From an uncultured Pseudomonadota bacterium (lineage in GTDB: Bacteria > Pseudomonadota > Alphaproteobacteria > RF32 > CAG-239): a stretch of DNA of 10,138 nucleotides. Location of the stretch: assembly GCA_902494875.1 (NCBI GenBank), contig CABUUO010000025.1, forward strand, positions 1 to 10,138. The letters run 5' to 3'. This document shows positions 7,168 to 10,138 of this stretch, in pieces. The stretch's first letter is position 1. The number at the start of each line of letters is the position of its first letter. Below the pieces are notes generated by a model that did not search any database, was not told the DNA's origin, and saw only the letters and a list, made by a program, of their open reading frames with translations. Both the position numbers and the translations under genes were made by a program.

Positions 7168-7515
7168 TCAAAGTAAAAATGTCGGAAAAGACTTTTCGGT
7201 CATAATTGAATCCTGCGGCCAACAGCGGTCTGCGTCATCATAATCTTCTGAACCATCGTAAAAAATGTGAAGGACGACACTTTTCAGACACTCATTTTGT
7301 GCTGTTATGATTTGCCGCTGTTCAAGGATAGTCCATATTCCGCAGAGAATCAACGTGATGAAGAACGTGTAAATCGGGACGTTTATTTTGAATCGGGGCT
7401 GCGTATATTCGTTCAGAAGAAAACGCATACGTTCTTTTTGGGCTTCATCCTCAATCGTTTCTATTTCTTTTCGGAGCAATTCTTCCGATGAATTGAATTT
7501 TGTTTTATTATCCAT
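7168..7515 (-). CDS. Small single-pass membrane protein, hypothetical
   Basis: A 115-residue protein not recognised as a known family. Residues 1-40 are highly charged and helical, with coiled-coil-like character (EELLRKEIETIEDEAQKERM). Residues about 46-65 (VPIYTFFITLILCGIWTIL) form one hydrophobic transmembrane segment. The remaining 50 residues are polar and acidic with cysteines at 76 and 98. Basic residues just before the membrane segment (R41, K43) suggest the N-terminus is cytoplasmic and the C-terminal part periplasmic. There is no Shine-Dalgarno site before the ATG. A TATAAT (7533-7538, minus) would place the transcript start only about 11 bases upstream, so a near-leaderless message is possible. 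It converges on the second TPR gene. The protein-like composition favours a real gene, but no homology is claimed. Confidence 0.6.
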   Translation of the reverse strand: MDNKTKFNSSEELLRKEIETIEDEAQKERMRFLLNEYTQPRFKINVPIYTFFITLILCGIWTILEQRQIITAQNECLKSVVLHIFYDGSEDYDDADRCWPQDSIMTEKSFPTFLL

Positions 7516-7548
7516 AGCTGTAGAGTGTTATAATTATAGAAATAATGC

Positions 7549-7674
7549 TTAGAAAAACGCGGTGACGTTAGCACTGTCGGGATTAAAGCGCAAGAAAAAT
7601 GTTGTTTGGTGCCGGTGCTGGGGCAGTACAAACGAGGGGCGTTTTATCCCATCAGTTAGTAGTCTTGCGTTCAT
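7549..7674 (-). CDS. Possible 41-residue ORF of unknown function
   Basis: A complete small frame runs from an ATG (7672-7674) to a TAA (7549-7551). The product is basic and phenylalanine-rich with no membrane segment; it includes GIKRPSFVLPQHRHQTTFF and ends in NVTAFF. No clear ribosome-binding site is present. The same block is also open in plus-strand frames, so openness alone is weak evidence. It could equally be part of a repeated non-coding element. Confidence 0.2.
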   Translation of the reverse strand: MNARLLTDGIKRPSFVLPQHRHQTTFFLRFNPDSANVTAFF

Positions 7675-7684
7675 TCTTTATAAA

Positions 7685-7794
7685 TTGTCACCCTGAGCCT
7701 GTCGAAGGGTCTCAGCAATATGATAAGGCTGAGATGGAGTTCGACAACGATGTTGCTCACTCACTTCGTTGCTTCACTTCGTTCAGGATGACAA
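7685..7794. repeat. Palindromic interspersed repeat-like element with imperfect terminal inverted repeats
   Basis: TTGTCACCCTGAG (7685-7697) and TTCAGGATGACAA (7782-7794) are inverted repeats of 13 bases with two mismatches, bounding about 110 bases. The left half is the kind of CCCTGAG...TCGAAGGGTCTCAG sequence that recurs in many bacterial genomes as an interspersed repeat. Internal small hairpins are visible: ACCCT (7690-7694) with AGGGT (7706-7710), and TCTCAG (7710-7715) with CTGAGA (7729-7734). TCACTTCGTT occurs twice, 13 bases apart (7761-7770, 7774-7783). No transposase is encoded, so if mobile it would act in trans like a REP or MITE. Only a genome search can show copy number. Confidence 0.65.
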
Positions 7795-7813
7795 TCGTGA
7801 TAAGGCTGAGATG
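7721..7813 (+). repeat. 16-base direct repeat pair
   Basis: TGATAAGGCTGAGATG occurs exactly at 7721-7736 and 7798-7813. The second copy lies just outside the right terminal inverted repeat. A related CAATATGATAA occurs at 7716-7726 and 7826-7836. The mosaic suggests that a second, truncated copy of the same element begins after 7795. Confidence 0.8.
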
Positions 7814-7834
7814 TTTCGTTATGCTCAATATGAT

Positions 7835-7873
7835 AAAAAAACACCCCGGATAAATCCACCGGGGTGTTTTTTT
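7835..7873 (-). terminator. Rho-independent terminator of the large cysteine-rich gene
   Basis: Left arm 7835-7849 (seven A then CACCCCGG) and right arm 7859-7873 (CCGGGGTG then seven T) are perfectly complementary over 15 bases around a 9-base loop. It begins 13 bases after the stop codon (7886-7888). It is symmetric and could work in both directions. Confidence 0.92.
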
Positions 7874-7885
7874 TATAAGATTAAA

Positions 7886-10138
7886 TTATCTTATCATGCA
7901 CATCAGACCGTTAACGGTAATATTGTGATAGTTTTTACCTTGTCGGCATGCAAATTCACATGATCTGATACAACCATTATCACTATAAATTTCGGAGCAT
8001 ATTTGAGAACATTCATTAATACATTTTCCGTTGTTCAGGTTATAGCCACTATTGCAGGTTTTGCAGGTCGTTGACGAACCGCTGACGCACTCTTTACAAT
8101 TGGCGACGCTACAAACGTCATCATTATCGTATTCCGGAATTTGTATTGTACATTTTCCGTTTGTGCAAACTGCGTTAGCTATGCATCTTACACCATGGTT
8201 GCCCATAGTTTTTTCAGATGTCAGCCAAATGTTGTCTACTATTGAATATCTCCAGCCGGAAGCATTATTCTTTTCAGAAGATGACCAATAGTCATATTTT
8301 CCTCCCAAGGAACCGCTGACACTTGTGTCTTTTAGCAGGGTTTTGCCCAGAGATGTTAACGTGTTGTTAATTGTATTTTTATTATTTATAATTCTCTGAA
8401 ATTCACCTGCTGCCGGCATATACCAAGCTCCTTGCGCAGCACCCTCGGCGGTATATTTAACACAGAAGGCGGCTGCAGGATAGGTCGACGGAGAATCTTT
8501 CATACACTGCGTGTTTTTTATGCCGTTGGTGTCGGAAGTCGCCGAGGAAACATTGGTGATACAGGTATTATCGTTGGTATTAGTACTCCAGTGGGCATAA
8601 GTTTGTTCTAAGCCCAAAATCTGATAGTTTGAACCGTTCTTGTAAGAAACGACGCCGATTGGAGTCTTTCCGTTGATTTTTTCGCCTGAACACGTCCCGT
8701 CACTATATATAATACTGCCTATATCGCAAAGAACGCATTTTTCATATTTACCGCCACATGATTCTCCACTCAATGTTCCGGCACAGTTTGAACTGTCGTA
8801 GGCAAATTTGGTAACCGAGCAAGGGCAGTTGCCTTCGCCTTGTTTGATATTGCTGACAATGCCGGTTTTGCTGTAACGGTAATCCGGATATTGCTGACAG
8901 GTGAAGTCGCCGCCTACGCCTTTTTTGAAGTTCATTGTGGTAAACGGGTCATATTCAATAACGCCGGTTACCGTGACCAGATCGTCAAAAGTGATTGTAC
9001 GCGGCGATTTTGAGCAGGAACCGGTGGAGGAGCAGGCACCGCCGACCGCGAGTTTGGTTGTTGTAAACTGGCCTTTAACGGTGGAATTTCCCCACAGGTT
9101 GGCCCAGGAATCCTGATAGGAACTGCCGGACGGAAGCGTGACAGTGGCATAATTGCCGTAAACGCGCCATTCGCAATAACCGCTTGGAACTGAGACGGAA
9201 CCGTTCGTATTTACATAATATTTTTTACAGACTTCGGGACATCCGCTGGATTTAGCCTTAGGGCAGTTGCCTTCGCCTTGTTTAATGTTGCTGACAATAC
9301 CGGTTTTGCTGTAGCGGTAATCCGGGTATTGCTGGCAGGTGAAGTTTCCGCAGACGCCTTGTTTGAATACCATGGTTGTAAACGGATCATATTCAATGAC
9401 ATCGTTGACGACAACCAAATCGTTAAAAGTAATGGTTCTGGGAGATTTGTTACAATAGCCGGAAGACGAGCAAGCGCCGCCGACAGCGAGTTTGTTGGTG
9501 GTAAAGGCACCGTTTACGGTAGAATTACCCCACATATTTACCCATGAATCGCTGTAGCTTTTATTAGCGGGCAGCGTTGTGGTGGTATAGTTTCCATATA
9601 CACGCCAAGAACAGGCCGTATCGGGAACAGTGATGTTTCCGTTAGCGTTTTTATAGAAGTCACAGTTAGAAATGTCTTCACAACGATAGCATTGTTGTGA
9701 ACCGCTTTTATTGGTGGTTTCTTTCCAAGTGCCATTACCGTTGTTACAGGAGTCGTTATTTTTATGTCCGGTTTCCTGACCGGTCGGGCAGGGAACTGCT
9801 TCACATTTATAATGAGCACCATAAGCATCGGTACATTTGGAACAGAGATATCCTTCGCCTTTGTCGGAAGAAAATTCATATTTGCCGGCAGCGGTGTCGC
9901 ATTTGCAGCGCTCGTAACGGGTTGTGTTCTGATAGGAACATTTTGAAGCGTCATCGAGCAGAGTTTGCGGACTGGAACAGGTCGCGGTACTCGTATGAGG
10001 GAAGTTTGCGGAAGTACAGAGACATTTCTTGCCGTACATACGGTTTGAATATCGCTGATCCTTACATACGTTGTCGCCTAACAGCCAGGCCTGGCTTCTG
10101 AGAGAGCCTGAATAGGAACATTCAGTCTGGCTGATGGG
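7886..10138 (-). CDS. Large modular cysteine-rich protein with tandem repeats and a DUF1566-like domain (5' end off right edge)
   Basis: The frame is open from the right edge to a TAA at 7886-7888: 750 residues in the window, N-terminus missing. An internal ATG at 10039 is not the start, because the frame continues 33 codons upstream, the ATG has no ribosome-binding site and no signal peptide follows it. Order of parts: a cysteine-rich segment (about 9690-10138); two tandem 146-residue units (about 9260-9670 and 8822-9259); a spacer; a DUF1566-like domain (about 8180-8670) with WYMPAAGEF (8399-8425), YWSSSE (8273-8290) and GVRCI (8180-8194); and a tail (7889-8179) with furin/EGF-like cysteine spacing such as CxxC and CNSGYNLNNGKC. 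It has about 53 cysteines, roughly 7%, so it is almost certainly exported and disulfide-bonded, probably at the cell surface. No C-terminal anchor is seen. DUF1566-type domains occur in secreted and surface proteins, with unclear function. Adhesion or host contact is a guess. Confidence 0.9.
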   Translation of the reverse strand, partial: PISQTECSYSGSLRSQAWLLGDNVCKDQRYSNRMYGKKCLCTSANFPHTSTATCSSPQTLLDDASKCSYQNTTRYERCKCDTAAGKYEFSSDKGEGYLCSKCTDAYGAHYKCEAVPCPTGQETGHKNNDSCNNGNGTWKETTNKSGSQQCYRCEDISNCDFYKNANGNITVPDTACSWRVYGNYTTTTLPANKSYSDSWVNMWGNSTVNGAFTTNKLAVGGACSSSGYCNKSPRTITFNDLVVVNDVIEYDPFTTMVFKQGVCGNFTCQQYPDYRYSKTGIVSNIKQGEGNCPKAKSSGCPEVCKKYYVNTNGSVSVPSGYCEWRVYGNYATVTLPSGSSYQDSWANLWGNSTVKGQFTTTKLAVGGACSSTGSCSKSPRTITFDDLVTVTGVIEYDPFTTMNFKKGVGGDFTCQQYPDYRYSKTGIVSNIKQGEGNCPCSVTKFAYDSSNCAGTLSGESCGGKYEKCVLCDIGSIIYSDGTCSGEKINGKTPIGVVSYKNGSNYQILGLEQTYAHWSTNTNDNTCITNVSSATSDTNGIKNTQCMKDSPSTYPAAAFCVKYTAEGAAQGAWYMPAAGEFQRIINNKNTINNTLTSLGKTLLKDTSVSGSLGGKYDYWSSSEKNNASGWRYSIVDNIWLTSEKTMGNHGVRCIANAVCTNGKCTIQIPEYDNDDVCSVANCKECVSGSSTTCKTCNSGYNLNNGKCINECSQICSEIYSDNGCIRSCEFACRQGKNYHNITVNGLMCMIR
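8822..9670 (-). repeat. Two in-frame tandem copies of a 438-base (146-codon) unit
   Basis: Homologous positions are offset by exactly 438 bases (for example 8822 and 9260, or 9041 and 9479). The first copy in the protein (about 9260-9670) and the second (8822-9259) are about 75% identical over 132 residues by eye. Both share WRVYGNY, WGNSTV, KLAVGGACSS, KSPRTITF and EYDPFTTM. The last 28 residues of each unit are identical, and the DNA there differs mainly at third codon positions. The alternating Val/Thr/Asn strands suggest a beta-rich, possibly beta-helical fold, which is inference. Confidence 0.93.

Larger units (their letters stand above)
7516..7885. other. Gene-poor interval of 370 bases: repeat element, possible tiny ORF, terminator
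   Basis: There is no convincing protein gene here. From the left: an AT-rich start region of the small membrane gene (7516-7550), a more GC-rich block (about 7555-7675) that stays open in several frames on both strands, an interspersed-repeat-like element (7685-7836) and a terminator hairpin (7835-7873). Open frames on the plus strand (7599-7853, 7769-7963) run through the repeat and are judged spurious. Confidence 0.7.

Noticed and set aside
7721..7836. Possible CRISPR array from the direct repeats
   Set aside because: There are only two exact copies of a 16-base motif, with irregular spacing, no conserved spacer length and no cas genes. An interspersed repeat explains it better.
7599..7963. 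Plus-strand frames through the intergenic repeat
   Set aside because: They translate the palindromic repeat and the terminator hairpin (for example HPEPVEGS), and overlap the 3' end of the large minus-strand gene. This is a common false ORF type.
10037..10039. ATG at 10039 as the start of the large cysteine-rich gene
   Set aside because: The frame stays open upstream to the window edge with cysteine-rich protein-like sequence. There is no ribosome-binding site at this ATG and no signal peptide after it.

Overview
The window looks like a Gram-negative bacterial chromosome segment, most plausibly from a host-associated alphaproteobacterium. This rests on a mid-GC coding style with AT-rich gaps, a PcrA/UvrD-type helicase, and two secreted cysteine-rich proteins, one of them with a DUF1566-like domain. 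The taxonomic guess is inference; there is no rRNA or other marker gene here.

Layout from left to right. Positions 1-402 (minus) hold the N-terminal 134 residues of an exported cysteine-rich protein that runs off the left edge. Its likely promoter lies in the 403-640 gap. A strong terminator (641-672) closes uvrD (674-3019, minus), a complete UvrD/PcrA-type repair helicase. An AT-rich divergent promoter region (3020-3106) separates it from a plus-strand cluster: a soluble TPR protein (3107-4051), a MoxR-family AAA+ ATPase (4063-5025) and a DUF58 protein (5060-6007). These three are tightly packed and probably one operon. A second TPR protein (6126-7097) follows in the same direction with a promoter of its own and a strong terminator (7121-7155). 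A small membrane protein (7168-7515, minus) converges on it.

Positions 7516-7885 hold no convincing gene. They contain a compositionally distinct block with a possible 41-codon ORF, a palindromic interspersed-repeat-like element with imperfect terminal inverted repeats and an internal direct repeat, and a strong terminator. From 7886 to the right edge (minus) lies most of a large cysteine-rich protein with two tandem 146-residue repeats, a DUF1566-like domain and a cysteine-rich tail. Its start is beyond the window.

The main functional unit is the TPR-MoxR-DUF58 cluster plus the adjacent TPR gene. MoxR ATPases and DUF58/vWA-like proteins are established partners, and TPR proteins accompany them in Bat-type operons. 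Here the membrane vWA (BatA/BatB) and BatD components are absent from the window, and the DUF58 protein lacks the usual first aspartate of the metal-binding motif. The two cysteine-rich proteins at the edges look like related envelope or extracellular proteins of unknown role.
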